Positions 15,382 to 15,719 of a DNA stretch of 15,719 bases are shown in pieces. Source of the DNA: Pseudomonadales bacterium (GTDB lineage Bacteria; Pseudomonadota; Gammaproteobacteria; Pseudomonadales; Azotimanducaceae); NCBI GenBank assembly GCA_021295935.1, contig JAGWBL010000006.1, positions 1 through 15,719 on the forward strand, in the 5' to 3' direction. The position numbers and the translations under genes were made by a program. A model generated the notes under the pieces. That model searched no databases. It saw only the letters and a list, made by a program, of their open reading frames with translations, and had not been told where the DNA came from. Position 1 is the stretch's first letter. Each line of letters opens with the position of its first letter.

Positions 15382-15719
15382 ATGCTAACCCTTGCCTACC
15401 ATATCTGGAGAATCTGTCTCTTCAAGGCGGGTCCACAGCACCTGCCACACAGCGTCGAGGTCCTGGCCGTCGTGGCAGTTCTTGCGGCGGTTGCAATCAC
15501 GACCAACTCGCTCTCGATGCAAGACCAGGCTGTGGTAGCAGGGTTTGGCAAGGCGGTGTTTTCGCTGGCAGTCGATGCCTTGTTGCTTTGGGTGCTGCTC
15601 GCGACGTTCAAGTAGGAAGACCGGTTCGTCATGGTTGCTACGGCTTGGTTGGGAGTGCTCGTGGTGTTCCAGACATTGTTGGCGCTGTTGGGGGCCATTC
15701 ATGGTGTCGAGCTGGATGC
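15382..15719 (+). pseudogene. Small multi-helix membrane protein split by an in-frame amber codon, 3' end beyond window
   Basis: From ATG 15382 the frame gives 77 residues with two or three hydrophobic helices (VEVLAVVAVLAAVAITT, AVFSLAVDALLLWVLLATF) and stops at TAG 15613-15615. The same frame then stays open to the window end with another helix (MVATAWLGVLVVFQTLLALL). The start KAGPQHLPHS and the overall layout recall a gammaproteobacterial family of about 150-170 residues with a GPQDLPxS segment. In that family a loop ending in RF joins the second and third helix pairs; here the TAG replaces one loop residue without changing the spacing (FK, stop, EDRF). A single C-to-T change from CAG would create it. 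Function unknown. It is divergent from pfp across 56 bases. The alternatives are a sequencing error or amber readthrough; djlA nearby uses TAG as a genuine stop. Confidence 0.6.

Noticed and set aside
1..15719. CRISPR array, tRNA, rRNA, insertion sequence or phage genes
   Set aside because: No regularly spaced direct repeats, cloverleaf sequence, transposase motif or terminal inverted repeat was seen on either strand by eye.

Overview
The window looks like a piece of a moderately GC-rich gammaproteobacterial chromosome. The gene families point that way (PurH, DjlA, a DUF2333-type protein, a possible fis relic beside purH). A membrane pyrophosphatase close to a PPi-dependent phosphofructokinase is a combination known from methanotrophs and chemoautotrophic gammaproteobacteria, including symbionts. 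The taxonomic guess is inference. No tRNA, rRNA, CRISPR array, transposase or phage gene was recognised.

Layout. 1-1390 (minus): most of purH, running off the left edge, with an in-frame gap at a catalytic motif. 1446-2264: decayed DNA, with a possible frameshifted fis relic (minus) and a full-length PIN-domain (FitB/VapC-type) toxin gene (plus) holding three internal TGA codons in one frame. 2594-8011 (minus): a five-gene exporter operon, read right to left as ABC ATPase, three successive HlyD/MacA-type periplasmic adaptors, and a MacB/FtsX-type permease; the first four genes overlap their neighbours. About 8375-9092 (minus): a decayed second copy of the same kind of ABC ATPase. 9241-11329 (plus): djlA and a DUF2333-type inner-membrane protein, followed by a strong hairpin. 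11467-13527 (plus): hppA, K+-dependent type by motif. 14063-15325 (minus): pfp, convergent with hppA. 15382-15719 (plus): a small membrane protein interrupted by one in-frame amber codon and cut by the window end.

How they fit. HppA and Pfp both use pyrophosphate: Pfp interconverts fructose-6-phosphate and fructose-1,6-bisphosphate with PPi/Pi, and HppA couples PPi hydrolysis or synthesis to ion transport, so the pair suggests PPi-linked carbon and energy metabolism. The ABC operon should encode a tripartite, mechanotransmission-type exporter, but it has three adaptor paralogues for one permease and no outer-membrane channel gene in view.

A second theme is gene decay. The PIN toxin, the ATPase duplicate, the amber-split membrane protein, probably fis, and perhaps the transformylase half of PurH are all damaged, and there are several gene-poor stretches. 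That suits a genome under relaxed selection, such as a symbiont's, though sequencing errors must be excluded for the single-base cases.
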